A stretch of 23,631 nucleotides of DNA from Dehalococcoidia bacterium (GCA_021296015.1 JAGWBG010000008.1:1-23631); one strand, 5' to 3'. Counted from the stretch's first letter, positions 1-8,327 are shown. Program-made: numbers and translations. The notes: generated from the sequence alone by a model not told the origin.

Positions 1-1671
1 CGCCCTTGTCATGTAGTCGACCCCGTCCAGGGTCTCGTTCTGAGTGTCAAACCTGTTGGAGAGGCGCGCCCTGGTTCCCAGGATGGGGTAGATAAAGCTG
101 GACGCAAGGAGAAGGGCCAGCATGGTTAGCCATGCTCCCCTGTACATGGACATTCCCCTCAGCCTGAAGATACCCCTGGAACCCAGATACCACAAATTGC
201 AGGCTGAAGCGACGGCGAAAAGTATCCATACCTCCAGATAATACTTGAACAGGGTGTTCATTCTGCCGATGTCGTCCTTGGCCCTCACGAACTCCACCCC
301 CAGGGCAATGAGAAGGGCCATGCCAATCAAAATCAGGGGGAAAATGGCGTATGAAGCGCCCTCTTCCTTGTTGCAAAGGACCTTCCCTGCCACCCAGCCG
401 GTGAGGCCCAGGAGGAAGCAGAGCAAGGCCGCGGTCCAGTATCCAGCCGCGGCCATATATATGACTACCAACGTGCCGAGGACCAACGCCGCTACGGTCC
501 ATGCCGACAGTCTCATTCCACTCAGCGTGGCCGCAGGAGAGCGCCGGAGCGGGGACGAGTTGTGGGTACTGAGGGCAGGATGGACCAGGGATGCAAACAT
601 ATCCTTGATGTGTGCCCATGACAGGAACAGGAGGAAGGTGACTATCAGGAACAGAAACAGCCCGTGTATGCCCAGGAAGTGGTGCAATGGCGTCTGCCAC
701 TTGCTGACCTCAAGGCCTGTGGGGAAGGGGTGATAGCTCAGGTGGAAGGGAAGGAAGGCGAGTATGCTCAGCACCACCACGCCCGCCGCCAGGGCCAGAA
801 AGAGGGCCAATCTTCTCATCGGGTCCCCTCGTACCAGGTAAACCCCGGCCCCTATAAACAGGACGGTCAGTATCACGTAGGTGGGGTAGTCCCAGCTATT
901 TATGGCCCAGAGGGAGCCTACAGTCACCGCCAGGGCCACCCCGGTCAGGACTAGCCACCATACGCCGCCCGACCTCAGCCCCACCATCAGGCTGACGGAA
1001 AGCCCAAGGGCCAGCAGGGTGAAGGGTATGACTGCCAGGTGGGCGTGCAGGTCGGCAAATAGAAAGGTGAAAAATGGGAACTCGGTGATATGGTGCCCCA
1101 ATTCCGGACCCGAGAAGGTCTTGTCGGGTAGCCAGAAGGTGAGGGCGGAAGGGGTCACGTCGTTCATTGCTGGCAGCATACGGCTGCTGCGCCAGAAGTC
1201 GAAGGCCGGGAAGGTTTCGCCCCTGACGGCGCTCTTCCAACCTCCCTCCACAAGCTGAACGATTCCATCCAGGTTTCCGATAACCGCTACCAGTAGCGCT
1301 GCCATAAGCCCGGCTATGACAGGTCCCCACATTCCCGCCATTCCGAAGGTGGCGAGGAATCTAAGGCATTTCCTCAGGGGCGAAGCAGCTTTACTGGCAA
1401 GGGCTTTAGATTCCTCATCCGCCACAGGCGGATTCGGAATGACAGTCCGCTGCGCTCCGTTTGGAATGGCAGTGGGCGCTCCCCCTTCTTCAGGCGCGGG
1501 GCGCTGTGCAAAGGTCTCCTCGTGTGGAAGGTCTGATGCGGGGGACCCTTCACCCCCATCCCGGCCCCTGGGGGGCGGAGCACCTTCCCCCGTCGAGGGG
1601 GAAGGGGTCTCTTCGGCACCCGGTCTCAGGCGGGCCATTCCTGCCGTGACGTTGTATACCAGGGAGTAAGC
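1..1671 (-). CDS. DUF2298 (Chlor_Arch_YYY) membrane protein, main body; partial, 5' end frameshifted
   Basis: This minus-strand frame is open from 1671 to the left edge, where the gene leaves the window. It encodes a polytopic membrane protein with hallmarks of the DUF2298 family: FADLHAHLAVIPF (about 1030-1075), NSWDYPTYV (about 875-900), and EFVRAKDDIGRMNTLFKYYLE (about 230-295), ending in RFDTQNETLDGVDYM. The family is found in Chloroflexota and archaea and often accompanies or is fused to GT39 glycosyltransferases; its biochemical role is unknown, but a part in envelope glycan or glycolipid assembly is inferred. There is no start codon of its own: the frame picks up at AYSLVYN (1671), directly after a shift from the segment upstream. 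About 80 residues encoded by 1381-1620 are hydrophilic, Pro/Gly/Glu-rich and built from repeat DNA, lying between two membrane segments. Family identity is solid; whether the gene is functional is open. Confidence 0.82.
1337..1445. repeat. Inverted pair of 'TTAGATTCCTC...TTCGGAATG' repeats inside the DUF2298 gene
   Basis: At 1405-1445 the plus strand reads TTTAGATTCCTC, then a small CCGCC/GGCGG hairpin, then TTCGGAATGACAG. At 1337-1366 the reverse complement carries the same ends (TTAGATTCCTC...TTCGGAATGGC). The two copies therefore face each other about 40 bases apart. A third copy lies in the spacer at 8398-8446. All are translated in frame without a stop in the DUF2298 frame. They resemble the short palindromic repeats common between genes in Dehalococcoidia. 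Confidence 0.65.
1541..1610. repeat. C/G-rich imperfect palindrome inside the DUF2298 gene
   Basis: The stretch contains CACCCCCATCCCGGCCCC, then GGGGGGCGGAG, then CCTTCCCCC and GAGGGGGAAGG. It is imperfectly palindromic and resembles, in opposite orientation, the stretch at 8831-8880 inside nuoN. It encodes a Pro/Gly-rich linker (TPSPSTGEGAPPPRGRDGGE) that is not part of the DUF2298 fold. Confidence 0.5.
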
Positions 1672-2254
1672 TCCCGAACATGAGGGGGATTGCAAGGTTG
1701 TAGGCCACCGACGGCAGGATGCCCGTCCCTTTGATCAGAGTTGCAACGATGAACTGGCCCCAGTAGTAGTAGTTCAAGTACCCTCCGGCGAACCAGGGGT
1801 CGAAGGGCGGCATGTAGGTCGAGCGGAGGACGGCGTTCAGGTAGGCAAAGTCCATCGGCTTTTCCCCACCCAGGTAGGGGTGCCAGAGGTCCGGGTTTGC
1901 CATTCGTACCGCAACGAAAGATAGAAAAGCTGCCAGGAAGAGGACTTCCCCTATGACGAGGAGTCGCCAGTTCCCGGCGATGAATTCCTTGAACTCCCTC
2001 CACCAGGCCGCCAGCACCATGGCCGATAGAAAGGCCATCGCCAGTATGCCCACAAGAACCGAGAGCCGGGAGAAGCTCATCCACTCCAGGCTGGCCAGAA
2101 GCCAGGCGACGTAGCTAACGCCCAGTATCCCCAGGAGCCTGGCCAGGACTATCCCCCGGTCGGGCAAGGGCCGGAACAGGAAGGTAGCCAGGGGCAGCGC
2201 CGACAGGTAGATTAGCTCAACCAGCAGGAGCCACGCCTGAACGGGAACGTCGTT
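1672..2254 (-). pseudogene. DUF2298 N-terminal segment, out of frame with both neighbours
   Basis: This stretch encodes the first membrane helices of the DUF2298 protein, beginning near VPVQAWLLLVELIYLSALPL and continuing through FRPLPDRGIVLARLLGILG to the YYY signature GGYLNYYYWGQF (about 1760-1790) and SVAYNLAIPLMF (about 1680-1715). Its reading frame differs from the glycosyltransferase upstream and from the rest of DUF2298 downstream, and those two share one frame. No ATG, GTG or TTG lies in frame before the ATG at 2167, which would cut off the first helix; read on without a shift, the frame ends at 1550 in non-family sequence. The best reading is a GT39-DUF2298 fusion carrying one lost base (or two gained) near 2253 and one gained base near 1672. 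The sequence at 1672 also looks a few codons short of relatives, so a small deletion is possible. Confidence 0.7.
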
Positions 2255-4329
2255 GGTGCATCTATCTCGCTGGTGCCTCCCTCACGCTGTGCAGCCTTCT
2301 GCTCAGGACTCAGCATCAGGCCCAGGGGAGGAGTTTCCGATGCCCCGCTTGTCAGTATGGCGTAGAGCCGGGACTTGGATAGGCCATCCTCGTTTCTGAA
2401 GAGGAGCACCTTGGGGTGGTCGTAGTTTATAACGTTTTCGTCTGCGTATCCCAGGTTCAAGGACACCGGCGCAGGGCTGAAGCTCTTCAGAGACTCGGGC
2501 GCGGGGAGCTGAGCACGGGTAAAGGTGTCGTCTACGAAGGCAACTCCCAGCAACTCCGGGTAGGAGGTGAAAGCTCTCTCCAACCTGTACCCCAACTCCC
2601 CGGAGAAGAGCAGCTTGTAGTATCGAGAGCTTAAAGGATACCGCTCAGGAAGACGGGCCACGCTCCCATAGGTGCGGTTGCTGTAGAATATCAGGTAATC
2701 CCCACCGGACAGGTGGTCGGCGATGGTATCCATCTTCCCGTAGGTGTCACCCTCGTAGATGGGTATCTGCCGCACCTGGTAGTCGTAGATATTGGGTATC
2801 CCTTCGTCCCAGTGGTTATCGGTGACTATGACGGAGTTCCTGGGCGCGTTCTCGTTTATCCAGTCCGACGCCTGTATCGCCGGATGGGAACGGGCATACA
2901 CCCGCTCAAAGGCAATGGCGTAGAAGGCGGTGGCCGCCACCACGAAGGCTATTACTCCGATAACCGCGTGGGGTGCGTACCTGGTCAGAAGGGTTCTCGC
3001 CCCCTGATCTCGTGCCGACGGCACAAGAGTGGCCCTCAGCTTGACGAAGGGCCAGAGTGCCGGATATGAGATGGCTCTCTGGAATTGGGGCGATCTTGTC
3101 CAGTCCAGCATCCCAAAGAGCATCCCCGCCCCCATGAGTATCAGGAATGGTATGAGTGGGAGGATATAACGCAGGAACTTGAGCTCGAAGATGCCCAGCA
3201 TAAGGAAGTTGGGAATCACCCATGCAAGAAAAAGCAGCTGCCCCCTGGGAGGGGCAGCTTTCTTGGCTAGCTTGAACACAGCCAGGGCTGTGGTGAACAG
3301 CAGGCCGCCCCAGGCTGCGACGCCAAGGGGTAGGCCCAGTCCCCATACTGAGGTCTGTCGAAGCTCGTACAGAAATGGCGTAGACCCAACGTACTGGACT
3401 GTGAAGGGAACCTTTCCCGCCGTCCTTGCGACGTTAGTCGCCTCCCACATGAGGTCGCCCACAAAGTCGCGAACGTCCAGGAGGGCGTAGGGCGTGGTGA
3501 TAAAGAAGACCGCCGCAGACATAGCTCCCGCCGCCAGGGCATGGGCTCCCACTCTGTATAACTGCTCCCGGGACGGCATGCCCCATGCCCCCCCGGCTGT
3601 GGTGAACAGGCTAAACCCGTAGACCGCCAGCAAGGGCAACACCAGGGGCAATACGCTAACCTTGGCAGCGAGGGTGAGACCAACGCAGGCCCCCAGTAGC
3701 AATGAGTCCCTTAGCCTGCGCTGCTCCATCACCTGGAGCATGGCCCAGAAGGATGCCATCAAAAACAAGACCAGGAGCGGCTCAGGCCTGTAGAAGTGGC
3801 TGTTCTGGATATGGACTACCGCCAGGGCCACAAGGGCCGCGGCCAGCAGTCCCACCCGCCGGTCGTATATGCGCTTGCCCAGCAGATATACGATGAACAC
3901 CGTGCCCACGTCGGCCAGGGCCATGATGCTCCTGCCCAAATAGCCCATGCTCTGGAGGGTGTTCAGGTCCGTGAAGGGTTCCAGCACAAATCGGAGGGCG
4001 ACCAGAAGGTAGATGAGCACGCTTCCCAGAGAGAACCAGTGGGGGTTGAGCGGACTCTTGGCAGCGTCAAAGAAGGTGCCGATGCTGGGAAGACCCGGCT
4101 CCATCTCCGGGTAGTCTCTCGTGCAATCGGCGTAGCCGGGGGCCTCGGTAAGCACCCGGTACATGCAGTCGGCCCGCATGTAGAAAGACCGTTCATCAGG
4201 ATGGAAGCCATAGCCTTGGTCCCAACCGATTCCGTAGAAGCGCAGACCCAGGGCTACTGCAAGGATGAGGGGCAATAGCAACCTGGGTGATAGTGTCCTG
4301 AAGCGAGCTCTGAGACCAAGCCAGTCCAT
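2212..4329 (-). CDS. GT39-type (PMT-like) polytopic glycosyltransferase
   Basis: A 705-residue membrane protein with a positively charged start, a first helix (about 15-32), and a loop carrying GFHPDERSFYMR (about 40-52). The acidic pair in that HPDE loop is the usual catalytic signature of GT-C enzymes of the GT39/PMT_2 type, which move sugars from polyprenyl-phosphate donors. Many helices follow (about 95-470), then a soluble domain with NSVIVTDNHWDEG and YEGDTYGKMD. Expected role: membrane glycosylation with the active site facing outward; the acceptor is unknown. The start has GAGG five bases before the ATG. The last 10 or so residues (FPFRRGSCWLS) look like out-of-frame read-through: just upstream, EQKAAQREGGTSEID resembles the linker that joins GT39 to DUF2298 in fused Chloroflexota proteins, so the natural product may continue into DUF2298. 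Confidence 0.85.
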   Translation of the reverse strand: MDWLGLRARFRTLSPRLLLPLILAVALGLRFYGIGWDQGYGFHPDERSFYMRADCMYRVLTEAPGYADCTRDYPEMEPGLPSIGTFFDAAKSPLNPHWFSLGSVLIYLLVALRFVLEPFTDLNTLQSMGYLGRSIMALADVGTVFIVYLLGKRIYDRRVGLLAAALVALAVVHIQNSHFYRPEPLLVLFLMASFWAMLQVMEQRRLRDSLLLGACVGLTLAAKVSVLPLVLPLLAVYGFSLFTTAGGAWGMPSREQLYRVGAHALAAGAMSAAVFFITTPYALLDVRDFVGDLMWEATNVARTAGKVPFTVQYVGSTPFLYELRQTSVWGLGLPLGVAAWGGLLFTTALAVFKLAKKAAPPRGQLLFLAWVIPNFLMLGIFELKFLRYILPLIPFLILMGAGMLFGMLDWTRSPQFQRAISYPALWPFVKLRATLVPSARDQGARTLLTRYAPHAVIGVIAFVVAATAFYAIAFERVYARSHPAIQASDWINENAPRNSVIVTDNHWDEGIPNIYDYQVRQIPIYEGDTYGKMDTIADHLSGGDYLIFYSNRTYGSVARLPERYPLSSRYYKLLFSGELGYRLERAFTSYPELLGVAFVDDTFTRAQLPAPESLKSFSPAPVSLNLGYADENVINYDHPKVLLFRNEDGLSKSRLYAILTSGASETPPLGLMLSPEQKAAQREGGTSEIDAPTTFPFRRGSCWLS

Positions 4330-4354
4330 TCATACCTCGGCAAGGTGTAACCGC

Positions 4355-4383
4355 GTATGAATCTATTCTAACAACCTCGCATT
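4355..4383 (-). promoter_or_regulatory. Possible promoter for the glycosyltransferase gene
   Basis: Reading the minus strand, TTACCA is followed after 17 bases by TAGAAT, with a TG one base before the -10 (TGTTAGAAT). Transcription would start roughly 20-25 bases before the gene's ATG. The match to sigma-70 is moderate and a run of six T on the coding strand just after gap lies upstream. Confidence 0.35.
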
Positions 4384-4408
4384 GCGATGGTAAACAGAAA
4401 AAAGCTCG

Positions 4409-5425
4409 CTACAGGCCCTTGTCCACCATGAAGTTGCACAGGTCTGCGGTGCGGCAGGAGTAGCCCCACTCGTTGTCGTACCACCCCAGGACCTTCACCA
4501 TCTCCCCTTCCATGACCATGGTGGAAGGGGCATCTATGATGCAGCTATGGGGGTTGCCCTTGAAATCGGTGCTCACCAGAGGCTCGTCGCAATACTGGAG
4601 GATGCCATTCAGAGACCCATTGGCAGCCTCTTTGAAGGCTGTGTTCACCTCGTCCACCGTGACCTCCCTGGACAGCGTAGCCACGAAGTCGGTTATTGAT
4701 ACGGTGGCGGTGGGCACTCGGAAGGCTATGCCATGCAGCTTGCCGTTGAGTTCGGGTATCACACGGCCCACCACTCTGGCCGCTCCGGTGCTGGTGGGAA
4801 TGATGTTGGTGGCGGCAGCCCTGGCACGCCGCAGGTCCTCATGCACCTGGTCTAGAATCTTCTGGTCGTTGGTGTAGGAATGTACCGTAGACATCAGTCC
4901 ATGCTGAAGCCCGAAGGAGTCGTGAAGCACCTTGACCATAGGGGCGAAACAGTTGGTAGTGCAGGAGGCATTGGAGACAATCCTGTGCTGGGTAGGCTCG
5001 TATAGCCGGTCGTTTACCCCCAGTACCAGGGTTATGTCCTCGTTTCTGGCGGGGGCGGAAATGATGACCTTCTTGGCCCCTCCTCCCTCAATATGGGCAG
5101 CCGCCTTTTCGGCATCGGTGAAGATGCCGGTGGACTCCACCACAATGTCAACTCCCAACTCGGCCCAGGGTATTTTCGATGGGTCCCTTTCGGAGAAGAC
5201 CCTGACATCTTTCTTATCAATGACGAGGCTGCCGTTCCTGGCCTCCACCGTTCCAGGGTAGATGCCGTAATTGGTGTCGTACTTGAACAAATGGGCATTG
5301 GTGGCGGCATCGGCCAGGTCGTTGACCGCAGCGACCTCCAGCTTCTGGGGATAGCTCTCGATTATGGCCCTGCTCACCTGACGGCCTATTCTGCCGAAAC
5401 CATTTACACCTATTCGCGTTGCCAT
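4409..5425 (-). CDS. gap: Glyceraldehyde-3-phosphate dehydrogenase, type I
   Basis: Catalyses the reversible oxidative phosphorylation of glyceraldehyde 3-phosphate to 1,3-bisphosphoglycerate in cytosolic glycolysis or gluconeogenesis. The N-terminal Rossmann motif is GVNGFGRIGR (residues 6-15). An Asp follows the Asn in VNDL (residue 36), which usually favours NAD. The active-site motif SNASCTTNC places the catalytic Cys at about residue 155, and WYDNEWGYS lies near the C-terminus. The start is set at the second of two adjacent ATGs (5425) because AGGAGG lies six bases upstream; an upstream ATG at 5470 would add 15 residues foreign to the family and would overlap the promoter. The resulting 338 residues is the usual length. 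It has its own promoter and lies downstream of a HEPN gene and enolase on the same strand. Confidence 0.97.
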   Translation of the reverse strand: MATRIGVNGFGRIGRQVSRAIIESYPQKLEVAAVNDLADAATNAHLFKYDTNYGIYPGTVEARNGSLVIDKKDVRVFSERDPSKIPWAELGVDIVVESTGIFTDAEKAAAHIEGGGAKKVIISAPARNEDITLVLGVNDRLYEPTQHRIVSNASCTTNCFAPMVKVLHDSFGLQHGLMSTVHSYTNDQKILDQVHEDLRRARAAATNIIPTSTGAARVVGRVIPELNGKLHGIAFRVPTATVSITDFVATLSREVTVDEVNTAFKEAANGSLNGILQYCDEPLVSTDFKGNPHSCIIDAPSTMVMEGEMVKVLGWYDNEWGYSCRTADLCNFMVDKGL

Positions 5426-5449
5426 CATTCGCCTCCTCTCATTGCCCCC

Positions 5450-5477
5450 ATTATAGCAGGGCCAGCCCAAATGACAA
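5450..5477 (-). promoter_or_regulatory. Sigma-70-type promoter for gap
   Basis: On the minus strand TTGTCA (5477-5472) and a perfect TATAAT (5455-5450) are separated by 16 bases. Transcription would start about 18 bases before the gap ATG, so the leader is short and consists mostly of the AGAGGAGG ribosome site. The -35 lies just past the end of the HEPN gene. Confidence 0.7.
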
Positions 5478-5478
5478 C

Positions 5479-5895
5479 CTATCGAGCGAGCCTTATTATA
5501 TTACGGACTTCCAGTACAAGGTTCTCCCCTTGCCCAACAGCTTCCTGGGCCTGGGCCTCACCAATTTCTTCATAAGGAGCGATACCCGGCGGGACGCCAA
5601 GGTAGCGAGAAACCGAGTGATACCGGTCTAATCTGCCAGCCATATCGCGATAACGGTCCAGGCCGGGGTGGACATCCGTGACCCTCATCAGCAACTCGGA
5701 AACAGAGTCCTCCCGGACGAGCCGCATCCCGCGAAGGTACAGCAGCGCTTTCAAGGCTTTCTCCACCGATTGCCCGGCCATGAAACAGGTCTGGGAGTAG
5801 TAGCCGCCTAGCTCAATCCCCATACGGGCAAAGCCCAGGTCCCTTTCGGCATAGAAAAGCCAGCGCTCGGCTTCCTGCTTGGGATTAGGCTGCAT
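5479..5895 (-). CDS. HEPN domain protein
   Basis: A 138-residue, all-helical protein. AERDLGFARMGIELGGYYSQTCFMAGQSVEKALKA (about residues 17-51) is typical of the HEPN family (AERDL...ACF.AQQ..EKALKAL). The C-terminal part RYHSVSRYLGVPP aligns with the usual 'Y..TRYP' region. HEPN proteins include RNases of toxin-antitoxin pairs and partners of MNT nucleotidyltransferases. No nucleotidyltransferase lies beside it, and the RNase signature R-x4-6-H is not clear, so a toxin role is not supported. It starts 36 bases after enolase ends, probably in the same transcript, and stops two bases before the gap promoter. Confidence 0.8.
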   Translation of the reverse strand: MQPNPKQEAERWLFYAERDLGFARMGIELGGYYSQTCFMAGQSVEKALKALLYLRGMRLVREDSVSELLMRVTDVHPGLDRYRDMAGRLDRYHSVSRYLGVPPGIAPYEEIGEAQAQEAVGQGENLVLEVRNIIRLAR

Positions 5896-5931
5896 GTATA
5901 TCTACACCATCTTCCATAACGTCGGACGGCA

Positions 5932-7227
5932 TCACATCCCGATGTGCTCATAGGACTCCCGACCGGCATACCGGGCAGCTTTGCCCAACTCTTCCTCTAT
6001 CCTCAGCAGGCGGTTGTACTTGGACAATCGCTCGGAGCGGCAGGGAGCGCCGGCCTTTATCTGCCCGGTATTCCAGGCCACCGACAGGTCGGCTATGGTG
6101 CTGTCCTCGGTTTCCCCGGAGCGGTGACTCATCACCCTGCCCCAGCCTGCCTCCCCGGTCATGGACACGGCCTCAAGGGTCTCGGTGAGGGTTCCTATCT
6201 GGTTCGGCTTTATCAGTACGGCGTTGCTGGCACCGGACCGGACACCCCTGTCTATGCGGCGGGTGTTGGTGGTATAAAGGTCGTCGCCCACAAGCTGCAC
6301 CATGTCGCCCAGCCGGGCAGCCAGGGCCTGCCATCCGTCCCAATCATCCTCGGCCAGCCCGTCTTCGATGCTGCGGATTGGGTATTTCTCAATCAAGTCC
6401 GCGTAGAAGCCGACAAGCTCTTGGGATGTGAAGGTCACGCCCTCCCGGTCCAACCGGTATACGCCATCCTCAAAGAACTCCGTTGCCGCCACGTCCAGGG
6501 CTATGAAACAATCCGTGCCCGGTCGGTAGCCCCCTCGTTCTATGGCCGCAAGGACTATCTCCAGGGCATCCACGTTGGAGGGCAAGGACGGGGCGAATCC
6601 TCCCTCATCTCCCACATTGGTGCTCAGCTTTCTTTCACGGATGAGCCTCGCCAGAGCGTGATAAATCTCCGCCCCGGCCCGGAGGGCCTCGGCAAATGAA
6701 GATGCACCAACCGGCAACACCATGAACTCCTGGAAATCGGTGGAGTCCAGCGCGTGTCGACCTCCGTTGAGGATGTTGAACATGGGCACCGGAAGGGTGT
6801 AGCGGTCCTGTGGAGCCAGATAGCGGTACAGGGGCAAGTTCCTGGAGGCGGATGCGGCGCGGGCTGCCGCCATTGACACTGCCAGAATGGCGTTGGCCCC
6901 AAGGTTGGCCTTTTCAGTGGTACCGTCAAGCTCTATCAACAGGCGGTCTATCTCAGGCTGGTCAAAAGGAGACTTCCCCTTGAGAGCCGGCGCGATGGTC
7001 CGATGGATGTTATCAACGGCCTTCAGTACGCCCCTACCCCCGAACCGGTTGGAGTCTCCGTCCCTTAGCTCCACGGCTTCGTGCTTACCCGTGCTGGCCC
7101 CCGAGGGAACCATAGCCCTGCCTGAAGCGCCGTCTGAAAGGTGCACCTCGGACTCCACCGTGGGGTTGCCACGAGAGTCCAAGACCTCCCTGGCGCGGAT
7201 GCTCTCTATAGTAGTCATGCTTACCAC
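5932..7227 (-). CDS. eno: Enolase
   Basis: Converts 2-phosphoglycerate to phosphoenolpyruvate in the cytosol. Family signatures are complete: AREVLDSRGNPTVE near the N-terminus, GASTGKHEAVELRDGD, NGGRHALDSTDFQEFMVLP, GDEGGFAPSL with the acid-base Glu, the Mg ligands in ALDVAATEF, SIEDGLAEDDWDGW and GDDLYTTN, catalytic Lys in LIKPNQIGTLTET, and SHRSGETEDSTIADLSVA. The 431-residue length is normal. A GTG start at 7227 is preferred because AAGGGGG lies six bases upstream and the GTG overlaps the stop of the preceding gene (TAGTG), suggesting coupled translation; the next ATG at 7218 is 15 bases from that ribosome site. It clusters with gap, giving two lower-glycolysis enzymes together. Confidence 0.97.
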   Translation of the reverse strand: MVSMTTIESIRAREVLDSRGNPTVESEVHLSDGASGRAMVPSGASTGKHEAVELRDGDSNRFGGRGVLKAVDNIHRTIAPALKGKSPFDQPEIDRLLIELDGTTEKANLGANAILAVSMAAARAASASRNLPLYRYLAPQDRYTLPVPMFNILNGGRHALDSTDFQEFMVLPVGASSFAEALRAGAEIYHALARLIRERKLSTNVGDEGGFAPSLPSNVDALEIVLAAIERGGYRPGTDCFIALDVAATEFFEDGVYRLDREGVTFTSQELVGFYADLIEKYPIRSIEDGLAEDDWDGWQALAARLGDMVQLVGDDLYTTNTRRIDRGVRSGASNAVLIKPNQIGTLTETLEAVSMTGEAGWGRVMSHRSGETEDSTIADLSVAWNTGQIKAGAPCRSERLSKYNRLLRIEEELGKAARYAGRESYEHIGM

Positions 7228-7589
7228 TAACCGCCCCCTTGAAGTCTGCGAATGAACTCTTTTGCCGCCTGGCTATAGTCAGCCACAGTCTCTGGGGGCA
7301 ACCAATCTTCGTAGAAATTCCGGTGCAGGTCAGCGGCAACACTAAAAAGAAGGCTCAGTTCAGGTTCGCCACGCTCGTTTCTCAGGCTGTTAACGAACGT
7401 CCGAATCTCCCGGTGGGAGCCGATTTCCATGCCCCTTCCGGCTGCCACGGTTTTCACCATCAAGGCGGCAGCACCCCAGAATTTCTCGGAGGCCTGCACG
7501 TAGTCCCCTTCCTTGAGCAATACCTCGGCGTCTCCGAGGTATTTATCGCTGAGCTTACTGTGTTGGTCTTCTCTTTCTTGCATGTCCAT
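7227..7589 (-). CDS. PaREP1-like helical protein (HEPN superfamily)
   Basis: A 120-residue, predicted all-helical protein. SDKYLGDAEVLLKEGDYVQASEKFWGAAALMVKTVAAGRG followed by LHRNFYEDWLPPETV matches the pattern of PaREP1/PaREP8-type proteins, best known from archaea and scattered in Chloroflexota. The function of the family is unknown; structurally they fall with the HEPN superfamily. Its TAG stop shares a base with the GTG of enolase, so the two are likely translated together. Together with the HEPN gene on the far side of enolase, two different HEPN-like singletons flank this glycolytic gene. Recognised from motif pattern only. Confidence 0.65.
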   Translation of the reverse strand: MDMQEREDQHSKLSDKYLGDAEVLLKEGDYVQASEKFWGAAALMVKTVAAGRGMEIGSHREIRTFVNSLRNERGEPELSLLFSVAADLHRNFYEDWLPPETVADYSQAAKEFIRRLQGGG

Positions 7590-7699
7590 CTCTCGCCTGT
7601 TATCTACCTGTCCAGCAGATGAGACCGCTCCCTACCGCAGTTGAGCGCAACTCCGAAAGGTCATGGACTTTATCCGCCAAGTCACGTACCTCACGGAGC

Positions 7700-8206
7700 C
7701 TAAGCAGAAGATGACAGGTCTCGTTTCCTTGCAGCCTCCAGTGCCTTCTCCACTGCATCAGCGGGGTCATCTGCCAGAATAATCCCCTTGTCTATACTCC
7801 CATCCCTTGACAGGGACCAGGTGACGAGGCCAATGACGGGTATGTCCAGCCCCAGGGCATGGCCTATCTCCGAAAGCGTCCCATAGGCCCCGTCCACGGC
7901 GATAACGGCACGCCCCGTCAGTACGACGGCAACGTTACGAGCGTATCCCATGCCGGTGCAGATGGGTATGTCCACCCACTGGTTGGCAGCTCTGGGGTCT
8001 CCGCCCGGCAGGATGCCGATGGTAGTGCCACCAGCTTCCTTGGCGCCCTTGCATACGGCTGCCATCACTCCCATGAGACCGCCACACGCCACCGTTACTC
8101 CCTTCCGCGCTAGCTCCCTTCCTACTTGCTCTGCCAGGGATTCGATTTCCGGAGTCGCCTGGCCGCCTCCGATGACTGAGATAATCATAGGTCTTCTATC
8201 TTCCAT
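7700..8206 (-). CDS. TIGR00725-type Rossmann-fold protein (LOG/DprA-related)
   Basis: A 168-residue cytosolic protein. It begins (M)IISVIGGGQATPE, then ACGGLMGVMAAVCKGAKEAGG and GILPG, and later VIAVDGAYGTLSEIGHAL. The pattern GG-x-G-x-M and G-x-GTLSE is that of the SLOG-type nucleotide-binding fold shared by TIGR00725 proteins, lysine decarboxylase-like (LOG) proteins and DprA. LOG enzymes hydrolyse cytokinin ribotides at a PGGxGT site; here the site reads DGAYGTLSE, so that activity should not be assumed, and some relatives are called molybdenum-cofactor carrier-like proteins. Either the ATG at 8206 or the one at 8188 could be the start; neither has a strong ribosome site. It seems to be a single-gene unit, with an extended -10 about 270 bases upstream. 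Confidence 0.8.
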   Translation of the reverse strand: MEDRRPMIISVIGGGQATPEIESLAEQVGRELARKGVTVACGGLMGVMAAVCKGAKEAGGTTIGILPGGDPRAANQWVDIPICTGMGYARNVAVVLTGRAVIAVDGAYGTLSEIGHALGLDIPVIGLVTWSLSRDGSIDKGIILADDPADAVEKALEAARKRDLSSSA

Positions 8207-8276
8207 CGCTCTGAAAATATTTGGCTGTCTCTACCATGGAGCCACCCTTCGCCATAGCCGCGAAAGCACCCTCATC

Positions 8277-8314
8277 CCGTCATACCTGCCACGGCGGGTA
8301 TCCACGTCCCCCGG
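8277..8314. repeat. Palindromic repeat unit, 'CGTCAT.CCTGCC..GGCGGG.ATCCA' type
   Basis: Reads CCGTCATACCTGCCACGG, then CGGGTATCCACGTCCCCCGG. The arms CCTGCC/GGCGGG and ATACC/GGTAT pair around a short loop. The unit at 14708-14743 has the same plan (CGTCATTCTGG...CCAGAATCCA), so they appear to be members of one dispersed family. Confidence 0.55.
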
Positions 8315-8327
8315 TCTTTCGATGTCA

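Noticed and set aside
1337..1445. Insertion sequence
   Set aside because: The inverted elements are about 30-40 bases each and enclose no transposase.
4385..4408. Terminator after gap (AGCGAGCTTTTTT on the coding strand)
   Set aside because: A run of six T is present but no convincing stem precedes it.
5479..5895. HEPN-MNT toxin-antitoxin module
   Set aside because: No nucleotidyltransferase gene adjoins it; the neighbours are enolase and gap, and the R-x4-6-H motif is not clear.
7590..7699. A minus-strand open stretch reading LRLREVRDLADKVHDLSELR between the TIGR00725 and PaREP1 genes
   Set aside because: No start codon or ribosome site, about 40 codons, and no family likeness; left as spacer.
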